From NCBI GenBank assembly GCA_023269545.1, contig JAHFTB010000012.1, positions 1-64,000 of the forward strand: a stretch of 64,000 nucleotides of DNA, given 5' to 3'. Of this stretch, positions 18,012 to 25,860 are shown piece by piece. How positions within the stretch are numbered: position 1 is the first letter of the stretch; each line of letters opens with the position of its first letter. The notes beneath the pieces were generated by a model. It saw nothing but the letters and a program-made list of their open reading frames with translations, searched no databases and was not told where the DNA came from. Made by a program: the position numbers and the translations under genes. Origin of the DNA: Verrucomicrobiota bacterium (GTDB lineage Bacteria > Verrucomicrobiota > Verrucomicrobiia > Chthoniobacterales > Xiphinematobacteraceae).

Positions 18012-18908
18012 CTAATCAGCTTCTTGAATTCCTAATTCAGTCAGGACTCTGGAAAGATCTTCTCTCCCATAATATTCGATAGTAATGTTGCCGATTTTTT
18101 CCCCATGGTGAATGACCACGCGAGTGGCCAAGCGATGCTGGAGCAGATTTTGGACATGCGCGATTGCCGGAGCTAAATTCGGTGGATCGCTCTGTTGCTT
18201 GCTCGTAATGGCGGCCCTGCCGGAAGCTATGGAAAAGTCTCGGGCAAGCTTTTCGGAGGTGCGAACCGACGCGGATTTACGGATAATCGTATCCGCCAGC
18301 ATGCGTTGTTCTTTGTGGGATTTTAAAGAAAGTAGGACTTTGGCGTGCCCCACTGTAATTCGACCCTGGGTCAGAAAACTTTGAACACTGGTGTCGAGTT
18401 CTAGCAATCGCATGGCATTGGCAACCGCAGCCCGACTTTTCCCTACGCGCCGCGAAATTTCCTCCTGTTTCAGACCATAGTCATTGGCTAGGCGAAAATA
18501 GGCCATTGCCTCTTCAATAGGATTGAGATCCTCGCGTTGAAGGTTTTCGATGAGTGCCAGTTCCAGCACCTCCACATCGCTGGCTTGTCGGACGATTACT
18601 GGTGCTTCCTGGAGGCCGACATGTTGAGCGGCGCGCCAACGTCTTTCTCCTGCAATAAGTTCGTACTTACTGTTGACGTTGCGAACAATCAAAGGCTGAA
18701 TGATCCCCCGCTCGCGAATGGATTCCACCAATTCTCCCAGTTTTTCCTCCCGAAAGTGCGCTCGGGGTTGCATGGGACTGGGAATAATTTGCGATAAGGC
18801 GATATATTGAACTCTTTCGCCGACCTGCTCGTCGGGAGCCGGGTGCGCAACTCGCGTATTTGTATTGATGAGGGCGCCTAAGCCTTTGCCCAACGCTGCC
18901 TTTGCCAT
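18012..18908 (-). CDS. parB: Chromosome partitioning protein ParB
   Basis: ParB binds parS sites near the origin, spreads as a CTP-dependent clamp and recruits SMC. The 298-aa sequence shows the N-terminal CTPase fold with the ENLQREDLNPIEEA region and the GERR box (LIAGERRWRAA). The helix-turn-helix follows (LKQEEISRRVGKSRAAVANAMRLL... region), with a C-terminal dimer domain. It starts MAKAALGKGLGAL, the classic ParB N-terminus. ParA normally lies directly upstream, but no ParA reading frame is found between this gene and 19301. No perfect parS (TGTTTCACGTGAAACA) was seen in the window. Confidence 0.95.
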   Translation of the reverse strand: MAKAALGKGLGALINTNTRVAHPAPDEQVGERVQYIALSQIIPSPMQPRAHFREEKLGELVESIRERGIIQPLIVRNVNSKYELIAGERRWRAAQHVGLQEAPVIVRQASDVEVLELALIENLQREDLNPIEEAMAYFRLANDYGLKQEEISRRVGKSRAAVANAMRLLELDTSVQSFLTQGRITVGHAKVLLSLKSHKEQRMLADTIIRKSASVRTSEKLARDFSIASGRAAITSKQQSDPPNLAPAIAHVQNLLQHRLATRVVIHHGEKIGNITIEYYGREDLSRVLTELGIQEAD

Positions 18909-19301
18909 AGGTGGCCAGACTAGAACATTTTTTTCCCAAAAGGAAGGACTGTGTTGTCAAGGATTTGGGCTGCTTCCATTGGTATAGCGAAGCCAGTAGT
19001 TTATCCTTTGCAACTGGTTCAATGGTGGGATGAGTGATGTCGTGTGGAAAAATGCGAGGCATAGAATTAGTTTATAAAAAAATTAATCTGAAAAAATGTA
19101 TTATATTAGTATGTGAGGTGATGCAAAAAAGAGAAACCTTGTGGGTGAAAATGGTTTTTTGCTCCCAGACTTCCTAAAAGTACGGCACGTCAGTTAGTAT
19201 GGGTGACTGCTTCATTCCTGGTATTATTTGGTAAATTTTTGTAAATGATGTGGCTGAACAAAATTTATGCTGGTAATCCATTCTCCTGACTTTTTAAGTG
19301 T
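18909..19301. other. Intergenic region with repeat D half-site and MITE copy
   Basis: No convincing gene. It contains a repeat D half (TATAGCGAAGCCAGTA at 18983-18998) and MITE copy 1 with its 7-bp duplications (19106-19200). It separates divergent parB and the lipoate ligase-like gene, so both promoters should lie here. Confidence 0.7.
19113..19193 (+). mobile_element. MITE (repeat A) copy 1, 81 bp
   Basis: Element with ends GTGAGGTGATGCA and CGGCACGTCAG and a core AAACCTTGTGGG...ATGGTTTTTTGCTCCCAGA. It is bracketed by perfect 7-bp direct repeats TTAGTAT (19106-19112 and 19194-19200), which are target-site duplications. Five other copies in the window have different flanks. Confidence 0.9.
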
Positions 19302-19979
19302 ATGTCTGTGTTTTCTCATCTGTTTTCTGGAATTGATTTGTTTGAAGATGCGCGGGTCGAGCAGGGACCTGTCCAAATGGCAACGGATGAGGTTTTATTG
19401 GGGAGCATTGAGCGTCCGCTATTACGTCACTTTCGCTGGCAAGGTTCGTGGGTTTCTTTTGGTTATTCTCAAAAATGGAATGACATTGAGCAGGCGTTTC
19501 CGCGTCGGCAACTGGTGCGGCGTTGGAGCGGAGGAGGAGCGGTCGATCACTCGGAGGATTGGACTTTTAGCCTGCTTGTTCCCCTCACGCATCCCTTTCG
19601 AAGATTGTCTGCTGCAGCGAGTTATTATGAAATTCATTTGTGTTTGAAGGCAGCGTTGTCTCAATTATTTGAAGGTATTCAACAGGTTGCAAAAGGGGAG
19701 GAGCGCCTGGGGCCACAATGTTTTCTAAGTCCCAGATGTAATGACCTCTGGCGCAACGGAGTAAAGGTGGTGGGAGGGGCACAAAAGCGCACCCAAACGG
19801 GGCTCTTGCACCAAGGAAGCATTCAAAATTTGATTCTTCCCTCCTCCTTTATTTCAGTATTTGGATCTCATTTGGCGGCTCGTACTAATTTTTTTGTTCC
19901 TTCGGAATCCATTGGAAAAGAGTCAGTTAAGCTTTCTGAAAAGCGCTATGGAACGCAAGAGTGGTTGAAAAAAACCTAA
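19302..19979 (+). CDS. Lipoate-protein ligase A-like / octanoyltransferase
   Basis: The protein has 225 aa with the BPL/LplA/LipB catalytic fold. Seen motifs are VRRWSGGGAVDH (the RRxxGGG...H box), then DLWRNGVKVVGGAQKR with the conserved acceptor-site Lys, then TGLLHQGSI (the 'GxLHHGTL' equivalent). Enzymes of this family attach lipoyl or octanoyl groups to the E2 and GcvH proteins. It lacks the C-terminal accessory domain of E. coli LplA, so it could be LplA-like, LipM-like or another acyl-protein ligase. No lipA or E2 gene is nearby. It stands alone on the plus strand. Confidence 0.8.
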   Translation: MSVFSHLFSGIDLFEDARVEQGPVQMATDEVLLGSIERPLLRHFRWQGSWVSFGYSQKWNDIEQAFPRRQLVRRWSGGGAVDHSEDWTFSLLVPLTHPFRRLSAAASYYEIHLCLKAALSQLFEGIQQVAKGEERLGPQCFLSPRCNDLWRNGVKVVGGAQKRTQTGLLHQGSIQNLILPSSFISVFGSHLAARTNFFVPSESIGKESVKLSEKRYGTQEWLKKT

Positions 19980-20003
19980 AACTGCGTTTTGTAGGAGCTT
20001 AGC

Positions 20004-21107
20004 ATGAGAAAAAGGCAAGAACAAAAATATAGGAATAAGTCACAGGAGAGGCGGTGGGAAAAAGCGAGAAACCAGGGGTTCTATCTCTTCATAAGCATGC
20101 TGACATTAATGAGCTTCTCTCCTGGTTGGGCGGAAGGCGTTTCTTCGCAAGCAGCTCAGTGCGCTCGTTCTTATTCCCGTTTTCATGGCGGCACTGCCTT
20201 GCTAATTAAACAAGGCAATGCGATTGTGCTCGAGAAATATGACAACGGGGGATCCGCTACGCGCCGTAGTCTAGCATTCAGTATGACTAAGAGTTTCTGT
20301 AGTCTTATGGCAATGGCTGGAGAGGCTGACAGATTTTTTTCACTGGATGAAAAGGTTGCTGATACGATTCTTGAGTGGCGCAGAGATCCTTTGAAATCGC
20401 AGATTACCGTTCGCGAACTTTTGAATCAGACTTCGGGTTTAGCAACCGGTTACAATGCGCTTTATGCGAATTCGGTTTCGAATAAAGGATGCACTGCAGT
20501 AAAGGTTGCGACATTATATGAGCCGGGATCCACTTTTCTCTACGGTCCCTCTCATTGGGAAGTGTTCGAGGAATTTTTGCGTAGAAAGTTAAAGTCGCGA
20601 GGAATGAGTCCTTTAATTTATCTTCGACGAAAAGTTTTGGGTGCTTGCGGAATAGACGTTTCCGGGTGGCGTACCGATCATGCTGGCAATCCTTATTTTT
20701 CGACAGGTGCAATGTTGACTGCACGCCAGTTGACTCAGGCCGGGGATCTTTTGCTTAATTCAGGACGGTGGAATTTTATTCAACTTATTCCGCGCAAGGA
20801 TCTCCTCACACTGTCCGGAACCCCTGCTAATCCAATGTATGGCATGGGATTTTGGTTAAATAGAAATAGCAAGACACCTGGTGTCAAGGAGGTGGCAATT
20901 GAACAACACCTTGGCGGTGGCTACTCGGCATCGTCTTGGAAACATGCTTGTATTAGCAAGTATGCTCCGCCAGACCTGATTGCAATGGTGGGTTCACGGG
21001 GGCAGCGTCTGTATGTGATTCCTTCTCGTCAGCTGGTAATTGCTCGACAGGGGGTGAGTGATAATTTTAGGGACAGCGAATTTCTGCGGATTTTATTTAA
21101 TGAGTGA
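20004..21107 (+). CDS. Secreted serine hydrolase, class C beta-lactamase fold
   Basis: AGGAG stands 8 nt before the ATG. The 367-aa protein has a long positively charged start and a hydrophobic stretch (FYLFISMLTLMSFSPGWAEG) forming a signal peptide. The active-site SxxK is SMTKS (about residue 93), and YGPSHW provides the YxN/YxS motif. LLNQTSGL is the usual conserved loop. The family includes esterases, D-aminopeptidases and peptidoglycan-processing enzymes as well as AmpC; the substrate here is unknown. Its stop codon (21105-21107) lies inside MITE copy 2, so the original C-terminus may have been altered by that insertion. Confidence 0.85.
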   Translation: MRKRQEQKYRNKSQERRWEKARNQGFYLFISMLTLMSFSPGWAEGVSSQAAQCARSYSRFHGGTALLIKQGNAIVLEKYDNGGSATRRSLAFSMTKSFCSLMAMAGEADRFFSLDEKVADTILEWRRDPLKSQITVRELLNQTSGLATGYNALYANSVSNKGCTAVKVATLYEPGSTFLYGPSHWEVFEEFLRRKLKSRGMSPLIYLRRKVLGACGIDVSGWRTDHAGNPYFSTGAMLTARQLTQAGDLLLNSGRWNFIQLIPRKDLLTLSGTPANPMYGMGFWLNRNSKTPGVKEVAIEQHLGGGYSASSWKHACISKYAPPDLIAMVGSRGQRLYVIPSRQLVIARQGVSDNFRDSEFLRILFNE

Positions 21108-21184
21108 TGTGACGCAAAAAGGGAAACCTTGTGGGCTAAAATGGTTTTTTTGCTCCCAGAGCTCCTCAATGTGTGTCACGTCAG
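21104..21184 (+). mobile_element. MITE (repeat A) copy 2, 81 bp
   Basis: Ends GTGATGTGACGCA and TGTGTCACGTCAG. Flanked by TTAATGA (21097-21103) and TTAATTA (21185-21191), a 7-bp target duplication with one mismatch. It overlaps the final codon and stop of the serine hydrolase gene. Confidence 0.9.
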
Positions 21185-22420
21185 TTAATTAGTATTAGGG
21201 ACATGAGAAAATGTATCCGCTGGAGGAACTGCTATGGCTCCCGCTGTTTTACGGATGGCTAACATGAGGTTGGATTCACCGGGTCTCCACCGATAGCCAG
21301 TGCCGAATGGCAAGAAGTCCACTGTTCCTGAAGTTTCGTATGCAGCGCGCAAATCATCCTGATACCGCATTTTAAAGAGTTCGATGGGAGTGGTATATTT
21401 TCCGTACAGAGAGATTTGCCATTGGTTGGGAGAAAAGTATCGATAAGGAATACCGGAGTCATCTTGGAGAATGGCGGAACAGCGGCTCAGGAGGAAGTTT
21501 CGTACGGAAGAGAAGCCGTCTTGATGCATGAGATAACTAGCGGCTTTGAGGTAACCGATGCTTGATCCCAAAGAGGATGCCCAAGAGAATAAGGATCCTG
21601 TGGATCCATTGGCCAAATTTCCGCTAATATAATAGAGGGTTTGTTTGGGAGAGGAGGGGCCTTGGCGATAGGTAATACAAACTGCAGGAAAGCCTCCGGC
21701 ACGGAGGAAGGTGGTTTGTTCTATGGAATTTCCTGAAAGAGCGAGGAAAGTATAGAGGACGGGAAGTACTCCCTGAAAGTCACTCCGTTGGAAGTCTACT
21801 TTCATGTCTTTCCGAATAAAAAAGCTCCATTTTAATGTGGAATCCGTGGTGGTGCGCAAAGCAGTTAAAACCGAAGCAAGTCGCGTGTCGTCCAGTTGTT
21901 CCGGTGCCACTACATTTCCAATGGGTTCCAGACCGCAGAGTACCATAATGGGCATGTTAGGAAAAAGTGCGAATGCATTGATGAAATCTGGACCGCCAAA
22001 CATGTAGAGAAGTACGGAGGCGGAAGGCAATTTGGGCGCTAGTTCACTTTGAGACCAAGCCCGCATTTTATTAAAATGGGTTGTGTTAAAATTAGACCAG
22101 GTTTTGGAAAACTGTCGCATGTGGTCTCGATAAGCAGGTGTGGACTGTAATGCGCCGAGGCGAGATCCATTGGGAAGGTCAATTCCTGCCAGGAATTTTG
22201 CTTGTTCGTCGGGAGAGGAAGGGTCTTGAGAGGAACGGGGTGGAATGGCGGAGGAGGGATTGGCTTCCGTATCACTACTGCTTGGAGGTGTTACTGGAAC
22301 TGCGCGCCGGATTTCTTGTGCTTGTGCTTCCCAGGCTATCGAGACAAGTGCAATCAGAGCGATGATGTGGAATTGCCGGAAAACTCGTCCAGTTTCGTAT
22401 TGAAATCCGTTGGCATGCAT
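21185..22420 (-). CDS. Exported protein of unknown function
   Basis: This 411-aa protein has a hydrophobic signal segment (FHIIALIALVSIAWEAQAQ, about residues 17-35), a Pro/Ser-rich linker to about residue 75, and then a globular domain with the phrases LYMFGGPDFINAFALFP, CGLEPIGN and FRAGGFPAV-like strands. I recall no named family with certainty. It begins 7 bp behind the APC permease stop, so the permease and this gene are probably one transcription unit. Its stop codon lies next to the 3' duplication of MITE copy 2. Confidence 0.7.
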   Translation of the reverse strand: MHANGFQYETGRVFRQFHIIALIALVSIAWEAQAQEIRRAVPVTPPSSSDTEANPSSAIPPRSSQDPSSPDEQAKFLAGIDLPNGSRLGALQSTPAYRDHMRQFSKTWSNFNTTHFNKMRAWSQSELAPKLPSASVLLYMFGGPDFINAFALFPNMPIMVLCGLEPIGNVVAPEQLDDTRLASVLTALRTTTDSTLKWSFFIRKDMKVDFQRSDFQGVLPVLYTFLALSGNSIEQTTFLRAGGFPAVCITYRQGPSSPKQTLYYISGNLANGSTGSLFSWASSLGSSIGYLKAASYLMHQDGFSSVRNFLLSRCSAILQDDSGIPYRYFSPNQWQISLYGKYTTPIELFKMRYQDDLRAAYETSGTVDFLPFGTGYRWRPGESNLMLAIRKTAGAIAVPPADTFSHVPNTN

Positions 22421-22427
22421 GGTGATC

Positions 22428-23753
22428 CTATTTCTTGTGCAACTTTTTCATTATAAAGTAAACTGCAACAAATACTAAAAGTGTGCCCGTGCCCGCCAGT
22501 GATTCCCAAGGCTTATGAAGAGCACTGTAAATAAGCGTGAATACGCTGATTGCACAGAAAAGAAGGGGAGGTATCGGATAGAGCCAGCATTTAAAGGGGC
22601 GAGGAAGATGTGGCTGAGTTTTGCGTAAAACAATTACTCCAAGACTAGTGAGCAAGGAACAAGCCACCAGAGCAAATTGTGCATAGATGAGAACGACTTC
22701 GAAGGAAGCGGTTGATAGCAATAGGATGACAATGAGGAATTGAAAAAGTGAGGCGACCCAGGGAACACCTGTGCTTGATCGTGTTGCGAGCCACTGAAGA
22801 TTCCAATGATCTTCGCCCATCGCAGCCCCCACTCGAGGCCCTGCCCACGTCATAGCGCTTACGCTCGCAATGATTCCCAAGCAAATCAGGCCGGAGACCG
22901 AGACGCCTCCAAATTTTCCGAATATGTACTCCGAAGCAATTCTTCCGACATCCAGCTGATTTTCCAGGGCAGTTGCAGGAGCTGCGAGTAAAAAAGTAGC
23001 ATTGAGAAGGACGTATAGGAAAGTCACAAATAAGGTGCCAATCAATAAGGCTCGGCCCACATTTTTTTCGGGAGAACGAACTTCTTCGATAATATATGTG
23101 GCGGCGTTCCATCCGGAGTACGAGAACATTGCGAACATGAGAGAAACGGCAAATGCAGGCGAAAAAAATATCTGCCAAGTACGTGGAGGGGGATGAAAGG
23201 AGATCGGCTCGTGTTGACGCATCAGACAAAATCCCGCTATGAGAAAGACTGCGATGAGTGCAATTTTAGTTACGGTGATTATCGTCTGAAATGCCCCGCT
23301 TAACCGTGTGCTCACGAGGTGGGTGGCGGTCACCACAGTAACGAGGATCAAAGAAGTCTCTCTGAGAGGAATCCCAGGGAAAACATCTTGAAGGTACTTG
23401 CCAAATGCTATGGCTGCGAGTGCTGTGGGTGCCGCAAATCCGGCCACCAAAGAGACCATTCCGGCCATAAAGCCGAGTGCAGGATGATAGATTTTTCCTA
23501 AAAAATGGTATTCCCCGCCAGAACGAGGAATGGTTGCTGCTAACTCCGCATAGCACAGTGCTCCGCATAATGCGAATATTCCGCCCAGTATCCAAACGAT
23601 AAGGATAATAAAAGGTGAATAGAGATCTCTCAGTTGAAATCCCAAGCTGGTGAAAACTCCTGTCCCGATCATGTTGGCCACTACGAGTGCAATACAGGTG
23701 GGAAGTCCCACCAAGGAGCGTCGTTCCGGATGAAAAGGGCGGTCGGATTGCAT
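22428..23753 (-). CDS. APC-family amino acid permease
   Basis: The 441-aa protein has about 12 transmembrane segments. The first helix carries the APC substrate-binding break MIGTGVFTSLG (residues ~28-38), and PRSGGEYHFLG follows in TM3. SYSGWNAATYIIEEVRSP is the TM6 region. These motifs place it in the amino acid-polyamine-organocation superfamily, LAT/APA-like, in the cytoplasmic membrane. Specificity is not deducible. The downstream exported unknown starts 7 bp away. Confidence 0.9.
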   Translation of the reverse strand: MQSDRPFHPERRSLVGLPTCIALVVANMIGTGVFTSLGFQLRDLYSPFIILIVWILGGIFALCGALCYAELAATIPRSGGEYHFLGKIYHPALGFMAGMVSLVAGFAAPTALAAIAFGKYLQDVFPGIPLRETSLILVTVVTATHLVSTRLSGAFQTIITVTKIALIAVFLIAGFCLMRQHEPISFHPPPRTWQIFFSPAFAVSLMFAMFSYSGWNAATYIIEEVRSPEKNVGRALLIGTLFVTFLYVLLNATFLLAAPATALENQLDVGRIASEYIFGKFGGVSVSGLICLGIIASVSAMTWAGPRVGAAMGEDHWNLQWLATRSSTGVPWVASLFQFLIVILLLSTASFEVVLIYAQFALVACSLLTSLGVIVLRKTQPHLPRPFKCWLYPIPPLLFCAISVFTLIYSALHKPWESLAGTGTLLVFVAVYFIMKKLHKK

Positions 23754-23968
23754 GCTCTCCCGTAATCCTCTATTCTCTAATTGGCAATGCTGGCTTCTGG
23801 ATGAGGAGGGGTGGTGTCTTGCAAGGGTGGAGGATGGGCTTCGTGATATATTATTGGAAATCAGTCGTCAGCTACTCTTTCACTCAACACGCCAAAAGAA
23901 AAAATCGATAGTACTGGTCATGGTGATGGAGTGGAAGCGCATATATTTTCGCGGAAATCAATTTATTT

Positions 23969-24064
23969 ATGAGTACCAATACACTGGAAATGCTGCATCG
24001 GCTAGAGAACAGGGGATTTACATCAATTCAATCCGAGGGTATTGTTAAGGAGTTGAGTTTATGA
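23969..24064 (+). CDS. Small ORF encoding the N-terminal helix of a DUF1640-like protein
   Basis: A 31-codon frame (MSTNTLEMLHRLENRGF...KELSL) ends in TGA at 24062-24064, overlapping the ATG of the next gene (ATGA at 24061-24064). DUF1640/CCDC90-like bacterial proteins normally start with just such a 'tlxxxxxLexxGfxxxQaxai...' helix and continue straight into a 'lxtKxdl' coiled coil, which is what the next frame encodes. So this is either a -1 frameshift that split the gene or two translationally coupled cistrons. AAGGAG precedes the second ATG by about 8 nt, which favours coupling. Confidence 0.6.
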   Translation: MSTNTLEMLHRLENRGFTSIQSEGIVKELSL

Positions 24065-24390
24065 TTCAACACAGCGATTTAATCACAAAAGATTTTCTCA
24101 AAGGCGAGTTGGCTGCGTTGAGAACCGACTTGGAAATCAAGTTGGAAGTCAGGCTGGTGCAGTTTGAAATAAAAATAAAGACCGAAATAGCCGAGATGAA
24201 GGTTGAATTTGCATGTAAAATGGCCGACCTAAGGACTGAGTTTTCAGAGAAAATTGCTCAGATGGAAACCAGAATGGTAGAAAAAATGGATTCCTTAAAG
24301 AGCGATCTGATCAAGTGGATGTTTGGTTCTCAGTTTGGGATGGCGAGTGCTATCATGGGACTGATCTATTTTTTGCATTCTAAAAGTTAA
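24061..24390 (+). CDS. Coiled-coil protein with C-terminal membrane anchor (DUF1640-like)
   Basis: 109 aa: ITKDFLKGELAALRTDLEIK and later Lys/Glu heptads form one long coiled coil (about residues 8-80). The end (WMFGSQFGMASAIMGLIYFL, residues ~84-103) is one membrane helix. That is the known architecture of DUF1640/CCDC90-like proteins, related to mitochondrial MCUR1-type proteins; the bacterial role is unknown. The N-terminal helix appears to be encoded by the overlapping upstream small frame. The preceding gap (23754-23968) shows no gene. Confidence 0.7.
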   Translation: MIQHSDLITKDFLKGELAALRTDLEIKLEVRLVQFEIKIKTEIAEMKVEFACKMADLRTEFSEKIAQMETRMVEKMDSLKSDLIKWMFGSQFGMASAIMGLIYFLHSKS

Positions 24391-24423
24391 GGTGGTTACT
24401 TTTATGCGCTCGAGTCTATTTGC

Positions 24424-25860
24424 TCAATCAAACTGAGGAAATGCCCGGGTGGCGACTGCTGAGGGGCTCGCTGAGGGGCTCGCTGAGGGGCTCGCTGAGG
24501 GGCTCGCTGAGGGGCTCGCTGAGGGGCTCGCTGAGGGGCTCGCTGAGGGGCTCCGCTGAGGGGCTCCGCTGAGGGGCTCCGCTGAGGGGCTGGCTGAGGA
24601 GGTTGAGGGGCCCGGAAAGGGAGGTGAAGAGGTCGAAACTCGGGGAGGAGGTGGGGAAACTCCGGGAGGCTGTGGCCAAGGTGGAAAATTAGTTTTCCAT
24701 TGAAAAACTGTTTTGGTGTCACCTCCAAATTCTTCCAAGAGAGAAGCACATCGACTATTCCAAATTTTCAAATCCGGCGTTTGCCACGGTTTAAGAGCTG
24801 TTCCAGGAAAAACCAGGTAGGCTACGCGTAGGGGGGTGACAGCTCGATTGAGGCCGCTGGAAGCCTTGTTGATTTGATGACAAATGCGCAAGGAAGCTTC
24901 TCCGAATTTGTAAGAGGGGCCGGCATCCCCTACGATTGCAGGATAGGCAACCCCTTTATAGAGAACTAATGCGAAATCACCTATTTGAGGTGCGAATGGG
25001 CCTGAATATTTGCGAAAGAAAAATTCGGGCAAGACAATAAAGGGGTCGGCTGTGGAAGCAAGGAAACTCCAGCGGTTGAGTTCCCGAAGCCTACGGGTGA
25101 GAAATGCTTGACGTTGGTTAAGTGTTAAGGTTTTTTCTGAGGTTTTTTGCTCTGAAATTTGGTTGAGTTCTCTTTGTATCGGATCAATAAATGGATTGAG
25201 CCGTTTGGAAGTCTTGGACCAACGATAACTCGTGGTGGGCTGAAAAGTAAGGGAAGTTTTGTCGATACGGACGTTCCGATCCCCATCCGAACCATCGGTA
25301 TTCACATCCATAGGGCCGATAGCCAATATTGCACGGCGTCCGCTGCGAGAATTTCGAAGATTAAGAATAGTTTCGCAATCGTAGAAATTTTGACGGGAAA
25401 CGGCCCGCTCGAGATAGAAAAGATTCTGGCGGAGCACTCCTAGCTTATTTTCGTAAAGTTGTGTGAATGCAGGGGAAAGTTTCGCTTGATTCATTAGTGA
25501 ATCAAAGTTCTTCAATATGTCCGGTAGGGTAGGGATTAATTTGGAAATCTGTTCGGCAGACAGGTTAGGCCGTGGGAGAACTGCATGAATAGCGATTTCC
25601 ACGCGATAACTCTCCGGTTGAGTGCGTACGATAGAAGCGCTGTCATTGCTTTCGGGGGTAATTAAGGAACTTTGTAAGGTGAGCCCATTGAAAAGCTCGG
25701 AAAGCGGTTTTTTCGGTACCTTTGGTAATCCGGTCATTGGGGGGGAGGAAAGAATCGTCAGGGGCGGAACCTGTCGCCGCCCCCATTCATAGCCCAATCC
25801 TAACAAAATGATTGCGCTCAGCATGACCCCTGCAATTGCCCAGATTTTTTTTCTGTTCAC
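24424..25860 (-). CDS. Membrane-anchored GH75 (chitosanase)-like protein with repeat tail
   Basis: This 478-aa protein has an N-terminal membrane segment (AIAGVMLSAIILLGLGYEWG). A domain at about residues 270-345 carries PFIVLPEFFFRK, GDFALVLYKG and VGDAGPSYKFGEASL, the core pattern of glycoside hydrolase family 75, whose members are mostly fungal chitosanases. The N-terminal half (65-250) is unassigned. The C-terminal ~80 residues are Pro/Ser-rich and end in a run of SASP repeats encoded by the 12/13-bp tandem repeat. The start overlaps the stop of the transporter-thioesterase gene by 4 bp (25857-25860), so they are translationally coupled. Glycan hydrolysis outside the cell is inferred, not shown. 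Confidence 0.7.
   Translation of the reverse strand: MNRKKIWAIAGVMLSAIILLGLGYEWGRRQVPPLTILSSPPMTGLPKVPKKPLSELFNGLTLQSSLITPESNDSASIVRTQPESYRVEIAIHAVLPRPNLSAEQISKLIPTLPDILKNFDSLMNQAKLSPAFTQLYENKLGVLRQNLFYLERAVSRQNFYDCETILNLRNSRSGRRAILAIGPMDVNTDGSDGDRNVRIDKTSLTFQPTTSYRWSKTSKRLNPFIDPIQRELNQISEQKTSEKTLTLNQRQAFLTRRLRELNRWSFLASTADPFIVLPEFFFRKYSGPFAPQIGDFALVLYKGVAYPAIVGDAGPSYKFGEASLRICHQINKASSGLNRAVTPLRVAYLVFPGTALKPWQTPDLKIWNSRCASLLEEFGGDTKTVFQWKTNFPPWPQPPGVSPPPPRVSTSSPPFPGPSTSSASPSAEPLSGAPQRSPSASPSASPSASPSASPSASPSASPSASPSAVATRAFPQFD
24458..24592. repeat. 12/13-bp VNTR in the GH75-like gene
   Basis: Seven 12-bp units GCTGAGGGGCTC (from 24458) are followed by three 13-bp units GCTGAGGGGCTCC (from 24542) and a last variant unit. 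On the minus strand the 12-mers encode repeating SASP-type residues. The three 13-mers add 39 bp in all, so they shift frame within themselves but restore it at the end, encoding SAEPLSGAPQRSP instead. Confidence 0.9.

Noticed and set aside
18667-19062. 131-codon minus-strand frame before parB, possible ParA remnant
   Set aside because: No Walker or ParA motif, and it overlaps parB in a different frame.
24458-24592. CRISPR-like array
   Set aside because: The 12/13-bp units are contiguous with no spacers and sit inside a coding frame.
24402-24749. Alternative frame through the VNTR
   Set aside because: It repeats the translation of the 12/13-bp array in another frame; the long membrane-anchored GH75-like frame explains the strand.
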